11,594 nt of DNA from Campylobacteraceae bacterium UBA1877 (GTDB taxonomy: Bacteria > Campylobacterota > Campylobacteria > Campylobacterales > Campylobacteraceae): the NCBI GenBank assembly GCA_002352945.1, contig DDHL01000104.1:1-11594 (forward strand), read 5' to 3'. Each line of letters begins with the position of its first letter. Position 1 is the stretch's first letter. Positions 1 to 6,675 of this stretch are shown here, in pieces. Position numbers and translations under genes: made by a program. The notes under the pieces were generated by a model. That model saw only the letters and a list, made by a program, of their open reading frames with translations, did not search any database and was not told the origin of the DNA.

Positions 1-59
1 TACTTGTGATTTTCCAAGTGCTGATTTTTCGGCATTTACGCCATGACAAAAAATGTATT
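1..59 (-). pseudogene. Decayed fragment of a monoheme cytochrome c gene
   Basis: Read on the minus strand, this stretch encodes the region around the heme motif of a small cytochrome c and matches the intact gene at 2776-3075. Of 59 aligned bases (1-59 against 2938-2996), 54 are identical; the mismatches are at 24, 49, 50, 52 and 56. The translation reads YIFCHGVNAEKSALGKSQV where the intact protein has CISCHGVNAEKPALGKSQV, so the first heme-binding cysteine of CXXCH has become Tyr while the second Cys and the His remain. Upstream in this frame (past base 60) there is no recognisable signal peptide, and a stop codon is met about 20 codons before the CH pair. All five differences replace G:C in the intact copy with A:T here, as expected for an unselected sequence under AT-biased mutation. 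The 3' part lies off the left edge. Confidence 0.8.
1..59. repeat. Left copy of an imperfect direct repeat
   Basis: This copy matches 2938-2996 in the same orientation, with 47 of the first 48 bases identical and 54 of 59 overall. Similarity ends abruptly near base 60. It may extend leftward beyond the window. The two copies bracket about 2.9 kb containing the glycosyltransferase, the ligase-family gene and the damaged ccoS. Confidence 0.88.
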
Positions 60-167
60 GTGGCAAAAGAGTTGTTTGTGCTTAAAGAGAAGAAAAGGGA
101 AATTTTAGTACGATGACGGTTCACTATAAATTTGTACTTAATGCAAGATTAGATTTTAAGGTGTCTA

Positions 168-1148
168 GTGAGAATATTACAGATTTTACACGGCGAAGCA
201 TTAGGTGGAATGGAAAAGTTCTGTATAGAACTTACAAATGCATTGGCTGAATACAATGAAGTTTTTTTTCTTGTAAATTCAAAGCTACAAGAAGGCATCT
301 CTTCTAAAGTTCATATTATTGAATTCGGCTCAGATATAAAAAAAAACAATCCCTACCATCTCTATCGAGTTTACAAGCTAATTCAATCTATAAAACCAGA
401 TATTATTCATGCACATAAACAAAAGGGTATTTATATTATTAAGCGCCTCTATCCGTTGTTAAAAATTCCCTACGTTGCAACTAAACACGACACTTTTCAA
501 AAAAAAGTTTTTAATAAGATTCCTCATGTTATTGCAGTTTCAGATGCTGTCAAAAAGACATTTTGTGCACCTAATGTGTATAAAATTGAGACAGCTATTA
601 AAAAAATTCAAATTGAAAATATTCAAAAAAATAAAGTCTTTACTATAATTGCGGTCGGTGGTTTAAGGCCAGTAAAAGGTTTTGATGTATTGATTGCTTC
701 ATGTGCAAATCTGCCTTTTAATTTTAAACTCATAATCGTTGGAGAAGGAGAGGAGAGAACAAAATTAGAAGACTTAATTGCCAAGCTTGGCTTGCAAGAA
801 AAGATAGAGTTGCTTGGCTTTAGAACAGATGTGCCCGAATTATTATCAAAAGCCCATTTGCAAGTCATAAGCTCTCATTCAGAAGGTTTTAGTTTAGCGA
901 TGATTGAGGGTATTTTTTATTCAGATGTTTTAATTAGTACACCAGTTAGTGGTTGTGTAGAAGTGTTGCCAGAAATATTTTTGACTAATCAAAAAGATAT
1001 TTATAATAAAATAATTGATATCTATAATAATTACAAATTTTATAAAGACGCTTTTACTATTGTCAAAAAAAAGAATGAAAAAAATTTTGACATTAAAAAT
1101 TGTGCTTTAAAACATGAGGAAGTGTATGAAAAAATTATTAAATCTTGA
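168..1148 (+). CDS. GT4-family glycosyltransferase
   Basis: This is a cytoplasmic retaining glycosyltransferase of the GT-B fold that probably adds a sugar to an LPS core or O-glycan intermediate; donor and acceptor cannot be read from sequence. The N-terminus MRILQILHGEALGGMEKF (residues 1-18) is the usual acceptor-domain start of GT4 enzymes, with the glycine-rich loop at 12-14. The donor domain begins near residue 158 with VGGLRPVKGFDVLI (163-176), followed by VGEGEE (191-196). The GT4 E-x7-E signature is E239 to E247 within EGFSLAMIE. At 326 residues it is slightly short for GT4, but both lobes are present. The start is GTG at 168, chosen because AAGG at 158-161 lies 6 bases upstream and the protein begins exactly at the family motif. 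A TATAAA at 125-130 could be a -10 box (weak). The gene overlaps the next one and is more AT-rich than the heptose genes. Codons 57-59 include an A9 run. Confidence 0.88.
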   Translation: MRILQILHGEALGGMEKFCIELTNALAEYNEVFFLVNSKLQEGISSKVHIIEFGSDIKKNNPYHLYRVYKLIQSIKPDIIHAHKQKGIYIIKRLYPLLKIPYVATKHDTFQKKVFNKIPHVIAVSDAVKKTFCAPNVYKIETAIKKIQIENIQKNKVFTIIAVGGLRPVKGFDVLIASCANLPFNFKLIIVGEGEERTKLEDLIAKLGLQEKIELLGFRTDVPELLSKAHLQVISSHSEGFSLAMIEGIFYSDVLISTPVSGCVEVLPEIFLTNQKDIYNKIIDIYNNYKFYKDAFTIVKKKNEKNFDIKNCALKHEEVYEKIIKS

Positions 1149-2328
1149 TGGGGCAGTATGCTTCTCGCTCTTTTTATTCTTTTTACTTGTTCCGGTTACA
1201 AAAAGCATTTCGTATATTGGTCTATTGTTATTGCCGCTAATTTTTTTATATTATATTTTAAAAAAACATGGCATAACTATTTTAGTGAAAAAAACAATCA
1301 CTAGTTTTCTCTTTTGGATATACCTATATGTAATTATAAATAATCTTGTTCATGGGGTCGCCTTTGGTGACAAAGAAGTTGAGTTAAAATTATTAGCTTA
1401 CTTTTTACTTTCAATATCTATGTATTATTTTCTACTTAATAATATAATTTCAATGAAAAATTTAATGATTATTTTTTTAACTGCAGTGGCAATTCATGCC
1501 TTTAGTGGATATTGGCAACTAGTTTTTGGACAAGATCTTTTTCTGCAAAGGACCCTAAATGGACACCACGTTAGAGGTGCCGTGGAAAACCAAAATGTTT
1601 TTGGATTTATTATGTTGCTAGGTGCAATGTGTACTACATATCTTGTCTATTTGTATGAGAGAGATTCGAAAAAAATTGTTTTTTACGTCTTGGCAATTAT
1701 ATCATTGTTGTTTTTAATTGTACAAACAGGCAGTAGGAATCCGTTGGCTAGTTATTTTTTGTATGTTGGCTTATTAATCTTATTTAGTGCTAAAATCAAT
1801 AAGACGCGTGCATTAAATAACGGTATTGGTATTAGTATTTTGACTCTATTGTTTGTAGCATTGCGTTGGCGGGATATTGTTAGCTATTTTAATCTCTTTT
1901 CTGAAAATATTGATTCTGGTAGATTTCAAATATGGAGTGAGTTTTTAGAAGGGGCATCTTCTTATTTTTGGACTGGAAATGGTCTATCTTCACCCTATTA
2001 TTTAAACTGGGGAAAAGTTTGGTATCCACATAATTTAACAATTGAAATTTTTTATTCGTTTGGCTTAATAGGCATATTTATAGTTTTATATTTACTTCTA
2101 ATTTTTCTAAAAAAATTAAAAAACATGTCGCTAGAAAATAAAATAATTGTATTGCCTTCTTTTATTACTCTATTTATGTTCTATTTGCAATTTGGCCCTT
2201 CGCTATTTATTCATAGTGTTGTGGCTCCATTTATTTTTGTTTATTTAGGGGTTCTTTCTTATTTCTTGGAAGTTAGCAATAATTCTTTATTAAATAATCA
2301 TTTTGCAACTGAGAAAAAAGTAAAATAA
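1126..2328 (+). CDS. O-antigen ligase / polymerase family (Wzy_C) membrane protein, WaaL-like
   Basis: This polytopic inner-membrane protein belongs to the family that transfers polyprenol-diphosphate-linked glycan to lipid A-core (WaaL) or polymerises O-units (Wzy). Hydrophobic segments recur along the whole length, and a long periplasmic loop lies roughly at residues 248-305. Family landmarks, numbered from the 1126 start, are TGSR at 201-204 with the Arg that WaaL enzymes need, SGRFQIW at 264-270, and YPHN at 300-303 followed by LTIEIFYSFGLIG; the His is the other essential WaaL residue. Length is 400 residues, typical of the family. An in-frame ATG at 1114 would add MRKC, but the ATG at 1126 has AGGAAG (1117-1122) just upstream and is preferred. 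It overlaps the preceding GT4 gene by 23 bp, so the two are probably co-translated. WaaL and Wzy are hard to separate by sequence; I favour WaaL because of the core-biosynthesis setting. Confidence 0.82.
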   Translation: MKKLLNLDGAVCFSLFLFFLLVPVTKSISYIGLLLLPLIFLYYILKKHGITILVKKTITSFLFWIYLYVIINNLVHGVAFGDKEVELKLLAYFLLSISMYYFLLNNIISMKNLMIIFLTAVAIHAFSGYWQLVFGQDLFLQRTLNGHHVRGAVENQNVFGFIMLLGAMCTTYLVYLYERDSKKIVFYVLAIISLLFLIVQTGSRNPLASYFLYVGLLILFSAKINKTRALNNGIGISILTLLFVALRWRDIVSYFNLFSENIDSGRFQIWSEFLEGASSYFWTGNGLSSPYYLNWGKVWYPHNLTIEIFYSFGLIGIFIVLYLLLIFLKKLKNMSLENKIIVLPSFITLFMFYLQFGPSLFIHSVVAPFIFVYLGVLSYFLEVSNNSLLNNHFATEKKVK

Positions 2329-2572
2329 TATTTTTATTTTTTTAAATATGTCAATAAAGTATAGTTTTTATCGAACTCATAAGGACTTTAAGCTCGAGCA
2401 TAATTGCAACAGGTTTGCTCAACTTTTGATTACCAAGAAGCATTATCCAAGAAGTTTTTGTGGTAAAATTGGCGCCTTAGTTTTTGTTTTTAATTCTCGA
2501 AAGAGTTATTAAAGGTAGTTAAAAAGTTTGATTCAAGCGACAATGGAATATTGTTAATTACATATATAGAAT
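2329..2572. other. Gene-poor AT-rich spacer, possibly holding gene debris
   Basis: This 244 bp stretch lies between the ligase gene and the CcoS-like gene. The only noteworthy frame is 2348-2512 on the plus strand, 54 codons starting MSIKYSFYRTHKDFKL and ending FNSRKSY. It has no ribosome binding site and I recognise no family. On the minus strand there is a shorter open stretch with no recognisable motif. I see no hairpin terminator after the ligase gene and no insertion sequence. The segment may be remnant DNA from the event that separated ccoS from its expected upstream neighbour. Confidence 0.5.
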
Positions 2573-2770
2573 TTGATTTATGAAAATTTAGGCACTATTG
2601 CTCTTCTTGCGCTTTTGTGGGGACTAAGAACGGGACAGTTTGATGATCAAAACAAGTTTATTAATGCAGCCCAATTTGATGGGGAGGATGAGTTAAGGGA
2701 TGCTGCAATGATGGAAAAACGTAAAAAAGAGGCAAAAAAGAAGAAAGAGGGCTATCGCCCTCCGGATTAA
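2573..2770 (+). CDS. ccoS: CcoS-like cbb3 oxidase maturation protein, 5' end damaged (possible pseudogene)
   Basis: CcoS is a small one-helix inner-membrane protein needed to assemble heme and copper centres in cbb3-type cytochrome oxidase. The signature is clear: IALLALLWGLRTGQFDD at residues 9-25, then an acidic segment (DGEDELRDAA) and a lysine-rich tail ending in YRPPD. The only available start is TTG at 2573, with no ribosome binding site. An in-frame TAG sits at 2567-2569 and a TAA at 2555-2557. The ATG at 2543 lies in frame about where a normal CcoS would begin, but both stops follow it. The transmembrane helix is therefore only about 13 residues long and lacks its N-terminal half. The gene ends 5 bp from the convergent cytochrome gene. 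Family assignment is confident; function is doubtful, and an intact copy may lie left of the window. Confidence 0.75.
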   Translation: MIYENLGTIALLALLWGLRTGQFDDQNKFINAAQFDGEDELRDAAMMEKRKKEAKKKKEGYRPPD

Positions 2771-2775
2771 ATTGA

Positions 2776-3075
2776 TTACTTTCCTAAGCCTTCAATATAT
2801 TTTGCAACAGCTTCAATCTCTTCATCAGTAAACTTTGCAACTTGACCTTTCATAAGCGCTTTCATTGGACCGCCGTAAGTGCCATCTTGATAACCTTTGA
2901 GTGCTGCAATTTGTTTTTCAGCTGGCCAGCCTGCAATTACTTGTGATTTTCCAAGTGCTGGTTTTTCGGCATTTACGCCATGACAGGAGATGCATTTTTT
3001 ATAAATTGCCGCTCCATCAGCAGCCATAAGTGACGCAGTTCCTGCAACTAGTAAAGAAAGAAAAACTTTTTTCAT
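2776..3075 (-). CDS. Periplasmic monoheme class I cytochrome c (c553-type)
   Basis: This is a small electron-transfer protein, probably carrying electrons in the periplasm toward a terminal oxidase such as cbb3. The signal peptide is MKKVFLSLLVAGTASLMA, with likely cleavage before or within the following Ala-Asp. The mature domain of about 80 residues has a single heme site, CISCH at 28-32 (C28, C31 and axial H32). Met71 or Met75 within GGPMKALMKG is the expected sixth ligand. The C-terminal helix is EEIEAVAKYIEGLGK. The start is supported by GGAG 8 bases upstream of the ATG on the minus strand and by a TATAAT at 3105-3110. Its position beside ccoS and divergent from gmhB matches the arrangement I recall in Campylobacter jejuni. 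Part of its coding sequence (2938-2996) is duplicated at the left edge of the window, where the copy has lost the first heme cysteine. Confidence 0.93.
   Translation of the reverse strand: MKKVFLSLLVAGTASLMAADGAAIYKKCISCHGVNAEKPALGKSQVIAGWPAEKQIAALKGYQDGTYGGPMKALMKGQVAKFTDEEIEAVAKYIEGLGK
2938..2996. repeat. Right copy of the imperfect direct repeat, inside the cytochrome gene
   Basis: This copy encodes residues around the CXXCH heme motif of the intact cytochrome and matches bases 1-59 in the same orientation (54 of 59). Because this copy keeps the complete heme motif, it is taken as the ancestral version. Confidence 0.88.
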
Positions 3076-3104
3076 AACATATGCTCCATGAGTGGTTTTT
3101 CGAA

Positions 3105-3110
3105 ATTATA
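3105..3110 (-). promoter_or_regulatory. Putative -10 box of the cytochrome c gene
   Basis: The minus strand reads TTTGTTATAAT, a perfect TATAAT preceded by TTTGT. It lies 29 bases upstream of the cytochrome ATG. Campylobacterota housekeeping promoters usually have a strong extended -10 and no clear -35 (established knowledge), which fits. Confidence 0.6.
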
Positions 3111-3155
3111 ACAAAGCTTACTTTGCTGTAGCTTATTTTATATAGTTAGTTTTGT

Positions 3156-3161
3156 TATAAT
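3156..3161 (+). promoter_or_regulatory. Putative -10 box of the heptose/LPS operon
   Basis: The plus strand reads TTTTGTTATAATTTT with a perfect TATAAT, 28 bases upstream of the gmhB ATG. With the opposing box at 3105-3110 it forms an exact 13-base inverted repeat (3103-3115 and 3151-3163). It is the only strong promoter candidate I see ahead of the seven-gene operon. Confidence 0.62.
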
Positions 3162-3189
3162 TTTTTCATAAAAATTAGGACAAGCAGAA

Positions 3190-3690
3190 ATGAAAAAAGC
3201 TATTTTTCTTGATCGTGATGGTGTGATTAATGTTGATAAGGGCTATGTTTATAAAATTGACGATTTTGAATTTATGAAAGGTATATTTGATGCGTTATTA
3301 GCATTGCAAAAAGCTGGTTATTTATTGATTATTGTAACAAATCAATCAGGAATAGGGAGGGGTTATTTCTCAGAAAAAGCATATAAAAAACTAACTGACT
3401 GGATGTTAGGAGAATTTAAAAAAAAAGATATATTCATTAGCAAAGTTTATCATTGTCCTCATACTCCTGAAGAAAAATGTAAATGTAGAAAACCTATGCC
3501 AGGAATGCTTTTAAGAGCTATTGATGAATTTAACATTGACTCAAATAGTTCATGGATGATTGGTGATAAGAGAAGTGATATGGAGGCTGGAAAAAGAGCC
3601 GGAGTGAAAAAATGTCTTTTAGTTGAACATGATGGGGTGGAAAAATCTCAGTTGCTTTTCGATATAATTCCGCTCGTCTTAGGCAAATAA
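3190..3690 (+). CDS. gmhB: D-glycero-beta-D-manno-heptose 1,7-bisphosphate 7-phosphatase
   Basis: GmhB removes the 7-phosphate from D-glycero-D-manno-heptose 1,7-bisphosphate in the cytoplasm, giving the 1-phosphate used by HldE. It is a HAD-superfamily phosphatase of the histidinol-phosphatase type. Motif I is FLDRDGVIN, with nucleophile D8 and acid/base D10. Motif II is TNQSG at 50-54. The zinc site is C89, H91, C97 and C99 in HCPHTPEEKCKCRKP, and motif IV is GDKRSD at 125-130. The length of 166 residues is normal for a single-domain bacterial GmhB. AGGA at 3177-3180 is the likely ribosome binding site. It is the first gene of the operon, 9 bp upstream of hldD. The other three heptose-pathway genes follow directly, which settles the assignment over histidinol phosphatase. 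Confidence 0.94.
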   Translation: MKKAIFLDRDGVINVDKGYVYKIDDFEFMKGIFDALLALQKAGYLLIIVTNQSGIGRGYFSEKAYKKLTDWMLGEFKKKDIFISKVYHCPHTPEEKCKCRKPMPGMLLRAIDEFNIDSNSSWMIGDKRSDMEAGKRAGVKKCLLVEHDGVEKSQLLFDIIPLVLGK

Positions 3691-3699
3691 GGAGAAGAA

Positions 3700-4704
3700 G
3701 TGAAATATACTAACAATCAACTTCTGGACAAAACAGTCTTAATTACAGGAGGTGCTGGTTTTATTGGTAGCAGTTTAGCTTTTTATTTTCAAGAAAACCA
3801 TCCCAAATGTCGCGTAATAATATTTGATAAATTCCGTTCAAATGAGCTATTTGAAAATAATAATTTGTGCAGTTTAGGACATTTTCAAAATTTAGTCGGA
3901 TTCAAAGGTGAAATAATTTGTGGTGATATTACCTGTAAAGAAGATTTAGCTTTGTTAAACGAGTTTAAAATCGATTATATTTTTCATCAAGCAGCTATTT
4001 CAGATACTACTGTGAGTAATCAAGAATTGATTATGCGTACCAATGTTAATGCTTTTAGAGATATTTTATCCTTGGCTAGGCGCAATAACGCGACTGTTGT
4101 TTATGCTTCATCAGCCGCTACTTATGGTAATGCTTCCTCTTCGCAAACTGTTGGTACCGAAGTGCCAAACAACCCATATGGTTTTAGTAAACTTATGATG
4201 GACAATATTGCGCGTCAAACAATGAAAAATGCACCATTTCCAATTATTGGGTTGCGCTACTTTAACGTGTATGGACCAAGAGAATTTTATAAAAATTCTA
4301 CTGCGTCAATGGTATTGCAGTTGGGTCATCAAATTTTGGCCGGAAAAGCTCCGCGCTTATTTGAAAAATCTGATGAAATAAAGCGTGATTTTGTTTATAT
4401 CGAAGATGTTATTCAAGCCAATATTCGTGCAATTGAGGCGAAAAAAAGTGGAATCTATAACGTTGGTACTGGAAAAGCAAGAAGTTTTCAAGATATCGTT
4501 GATATATTGCAAGTAGAGCTTGGCACTAATTTGAAAACAGAGTATTTTGTCAACCCATATAAAGATACGTATCAATATTTTACTCAAGCAGATATTAGTC
4601 AAACGATGAAGGATTTGCACTATTTTCCTAGGTTTACTCTAGAGAGTGGAATTAGAGCCTATATACCTGAGATTAAACGCTTATATAAGGTTAATAATGC
4701 ATAG
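3700..4704 (+). CDS. hldD: ADP-L-glycero-D-manno-heptose 6-epimerase
   Basis: HldD (WaaD/RfaD) epimerises ADP-D-glycero-D-manno-heptose at C6 to the L,D form used by heptosyltransferases. It is a short-chain dehydrogenase/reductase of the extended type. The dinucleotide-binding loop is TGGAGFIGSS at 16-25, the active-site region is YASSAATYG at 135-143, and the catalytic YxxxK is Y160 and K164 in NPYGFSK. RYFNVYGPRE follows, as in nucleotide-sugar epimerases. Length is 334 residues, close to the usual 310-330. The start is GTG at 3700 with GGAG at 3691-3694, 5 bases upstream. It overlaps hldE by 8 bp. The fold alone would also allow another sugar-nucleotide epimerase, but the position between gmhB and hldE makes HldD the clear choice. 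Confidence 0.93.
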   Translation: MKYTNNQLLDKTVLITGGAGFIGSSLAFYFQENHPKCRVIIFDKFRSNELFENNNLCSLGHFQNLVGFKGEIICGDITCKEDLALLNEFKIDYIFHQAAISDTTVSNQELIMRTNVNAFRDILSLARRNNATVVYASSAATYGNASSSQTVGTEVPNNPYGFSKLMMDNIARQTMKNAPFPIIGLRYFNVYGPREFYKNSTASMVLQLGHQILAGKAPRLFEKSDEIKRDFVYIEDVIQANIRAIEAKKSGIYNVGTGKARSFQDIVDILQVELGTNLKTEYFVNPYKDTYQYFTQADISQTMKDLHYFPRFTLESGIRAYIPEIKRLYKVNNA

Positions 4705-6103
4705 GATATTTCAGAAAATTCCCCGTGTTTTAGTAATAGGCGATTTAATGCTTGATTACTATCTTTTAGGAGAATGCAATCGTATTTCACCTGAAGCGCC
4801 AGTTCAAGTTGTAGACGTAAAAAAAGAAAACATAGTTTTAGGTGGTGCGGGAAATGTTATTTCCAATCTCAAGGCTTTAGGCGGTGATGTTGGTGTAATT
4901 AGCGTAGTTGGAAGTGATTTAGATGGTTCTAATATCCAAAAAGAGTTGAATGATAAAAATGTCAGAATAGAATGCATAATTGAATCAAAAGATAGAAAAA
5001 CCACGCGAAAAACCCGTGTTATTTCTGCACATCAACAAGTAATTCGCTTTGATTTTGAATCCAAATCTTCCATCTCTTTTGATGAAGAAAAAAGGTTGCT
5101 AGAAGTTTTTATTAACTGTGTAAATGATTATGATATTGTACTGTTATCGGATTATGGTAAAGGTGTTTTGACGCATGCTCTAACAAAACAAATTATAGCC
5201 AATGTTTCAAATCAAATGGTGTTGGTTGATCCAAAAGGTAATGATTACTCAAAATATAAAGGTGCCACTCTCTTGACGCCCAATAAAAAAGAATTGGCTG
5301 AAGCCTACGGGCAGCCAATCGAGTCTGTGGAGGCCTTAAAACGAGCTGGTTGGAGTATAAAACATAATTTTGCAATTGAGTGTCTCCTTGTGACTTTATC
5401 TGAAGAGGGTATGATGCTTTTTGAGGAGAAAGAGACAAAAATTCCTACAATTGCAAAAGAAGTTTTTGATGTTACTGGAGCCGGTGATACAGTTTTGGCT
5501 GCTATGGGATTTGGATTGGCGTCTGGATTATCTTTTAAAGAAGCTGCGCTATTTGCTACATCAGCAGCAGCTGTTGTTGTTGGAAAGTTAGGGAGTGCTA
5601 CAGCAACACTTGATGAAATAAGTGCTTATGAAAAATATGGTTTAAAAAAGAATATAACAAAGATTCTAGATAAAAAAACCCTTAAAAAGCATCTTGACTT
5701 ACATGTAAAGGGGAAAGTAGTATTTACAAATGGATGTTTTGATTTGCTCCATGCTGGCCATGTAAGTTATTTAGAAAAAGCAAAAGCACTAGGTGAAGTT
5801 CTTGTTGTAGGATTGAACTCTGATGAATCAGTAAAAAGACTCAAAGGACCTTCTCGCCCTATTAATTGCGTATCTGATAGAGCAAAGGTATTGGCTGGAT
5901 TGGAAGCTGTTGATTACATAGTTGTATTTGAAGAAGATACACCAGAAGCACTGGTGGCATATTTGCAGCCAGACATTTTGGCAAAAGGCGCTGACTATAT
6001 TGGAAAGGATGTTGCAGGTAAAGATTATGTGAAAGAGGTGGTGTTTATAGATTTTTTAGATGGCAGAAGTACGACAGAAATAATTAAAAAGGCGCAACTG
6101 TGA
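4697..6103 (+). CDS. hldE: Bifunctional heptose 7-phosphate kinase / heptose 1-phosphate adenylyltransferase
   Basis: HldE phosphorylates D-glycero-D-manno-heptose 7-phosphate at C1 and later adenylylates heptose 1-phosphate to ADP-heptose. The N-terminal PfkB/ribokinase domain (roughly 1-315) shows GGAGN near 49-53 and the VTGAGD anion-hole and catalytic-base motif ending at D264. The C-terminal nucleotidyltransferase domain (about 340-468) has TNGCFD (344-349) and HAGH (352-355). Both halves are fused as in E. coli HldE (about 477 residues); this one is 468. The frame is open back to 4646, but I chose ATG 4697 because AAGG at 4687-4690 lies 6 bases upstream and the first residues, [20 protein letters not shown], match the family start. 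It overlaps hldD by 8 bp and gmhA by 4 bp (GTGA), indicating translational coupling. Confidence 0.95.
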   Translation: MHRIFQKIPRVLVIGDLMLDYYLLGECNRISPEAPVQVVDVKKENIVLGGAGNVISNLKALGGDVGVISVVGSDLDGSNIQKELNDKNVRIECIIESKDRKTTRKTRVISAHQQVIRFDFESKSSISFDEEKRLLEVFINCVNDYDIVLLSDYGKGVLTHALTKQIIANVSNQMVLVDPKGNDYSKYKGATLLTPNKKELAEAYGQPIESVEALKRAGWSIKHNFAIECLLVTLSEEGMMLFEEKETKIPTIAKEVFDVTGAGDTVLAAMGFGLASGLSFKEAALFATSAAAVVVGKLGSATATLDEISAYEKYGLKKNITKILDKKTLKKHLDLHVKGKVVFTNGCFDLLHAGHVSYLEKAKALGEVLVVGLNSDESVKRLKGPSRPINCVSDRAKVLAGLEAVDYIVVFEEDTPEALVAYLQPDILAKGADYIGKDVAGKDYVKEVVFIDFLDGRSTTEIIKKAQL

Positions 6104-6672
6104 AGCAGGTGATTGATTTAGAGCTTGATGAGCATCAAGAAACACTGATGCTTGTAAAAAAAAATTTAACAAAGAAGATAGAGACTGCAGCTTTAGTTAT
6201 TATCAATGCTCTCAAAAATGGTAACAAATTAATGCTTTGTGGTAATGGAGGGAGCGCTGCAGATGCACAGCATATTGCTGCAGAGCTTACAGGGAGGTAT
6301 AAAATTGAGAGAAATGGCTTGCCTGGCATAGCTCTTAGTGTTGACACATCAGCATTAACTGCAATTGGCAATGATTATGGATTTGAAAAAGTTTTTTCAC
6401 GACAAGTTGAAGCTTTGGCAAAAGCGGGGGATGTGTTATTAGCAATTTCAACTAGTGGCAATAGCCCCAATGTTTTAGAAGCAATCAGAAAGGCACGTGA
6501 GCTAGATTGTATTTGTATTGGGCTAAGTGGAAATGATGGTGGAAAAATGAATGAAGAAGCAGATATTAATTTGACAATTCCTAGCTGTAATACTCCCAGA
6601 ATTCAAGAGATGCATATACTTATTGGCCATATATTATGTCAATCTATAGATGATGCATTTAAGGAGAAGTGA
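6100..6672 (+). CDS. gmhA: Sedoheptulose 7-phosphate isomerase
   Basis: GmhA converts sedoheptulose 7-phosphate to D-glycero-D-manno-heptose 7-phosphate, the first committed step toward ADP-heptose. It is a cytoplasmic SIS-domain protein, tetrameric in studied homologues. Phosphate-binding segments are [12 protein letters not shown] (47-58) and STSGNS (117-122). The zinc ligands of E. coli GmhA (H61, E65, Q172, H180) map by a constant offset of three to H58, E62, Q169 and H177 here, all conserved. The length of 190 residues is normal. The start is GTG at 6100 overlapping the hldE stop as GTGA, with AAAGG at 6088-6092 upstream. An A9 run at 6156-6164 lies early in the gene. With this gene the window encodes all four proteins of the ADP-heptose route. 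Confidence 0.95.
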   Translation: MKQVIDLELDEHQETLMLVKKNLTKKIETAALVIINALKNGNKLMLCGNGGSAADAQHIAAELTGRYKIERNGLPGIALSVDTSALTAIGNDYGFEKVFSRQVEALAKAGDVLLAISTSGNSPNVLEAIRKARELDCICIGLSGNDGGKMNEEADINLTIPSCNTPRIQEMHILIGHILCQSIDDAFKEK

Positions 6673-6675
6673 TTT

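Noticed and set aside
61..120. Continuation of the cytochrome remnant into its signal-peptide region
   Set aside because: Only A-rich chance similarity to 3055-3075 remains, and aligning it would need a gap of about 35 bases. Homology is not supported past base 60.
2348..2512. 54-codon plus-strand ORF as a real gene
   Set aside because: It has no ribosome binding site, no recognised motif, and lies in likely rearrangement debris. It is mentioned under the spacer instead of being called as a gene.
4646..4696. Upstream extension of hldE to 4646
   Set aside because: The extra 17 residues lie inside hldD, have no family similarity, and ATG 4697 has a good ribosome binding site at the family's normal start.
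6156..6164. A9 run early in gmhA, with similar A9 runs in the left GT4 gene (338-346) and gmhB (3418-3426), considered as phase-variation tracts
   Set aside because: Phase variation in Campylobacterota mostly uses G or C runs of about 8 or more. A runs of this length are common by chance in such AT-rich DNA, and two of these lie in essential-type heptose genes.
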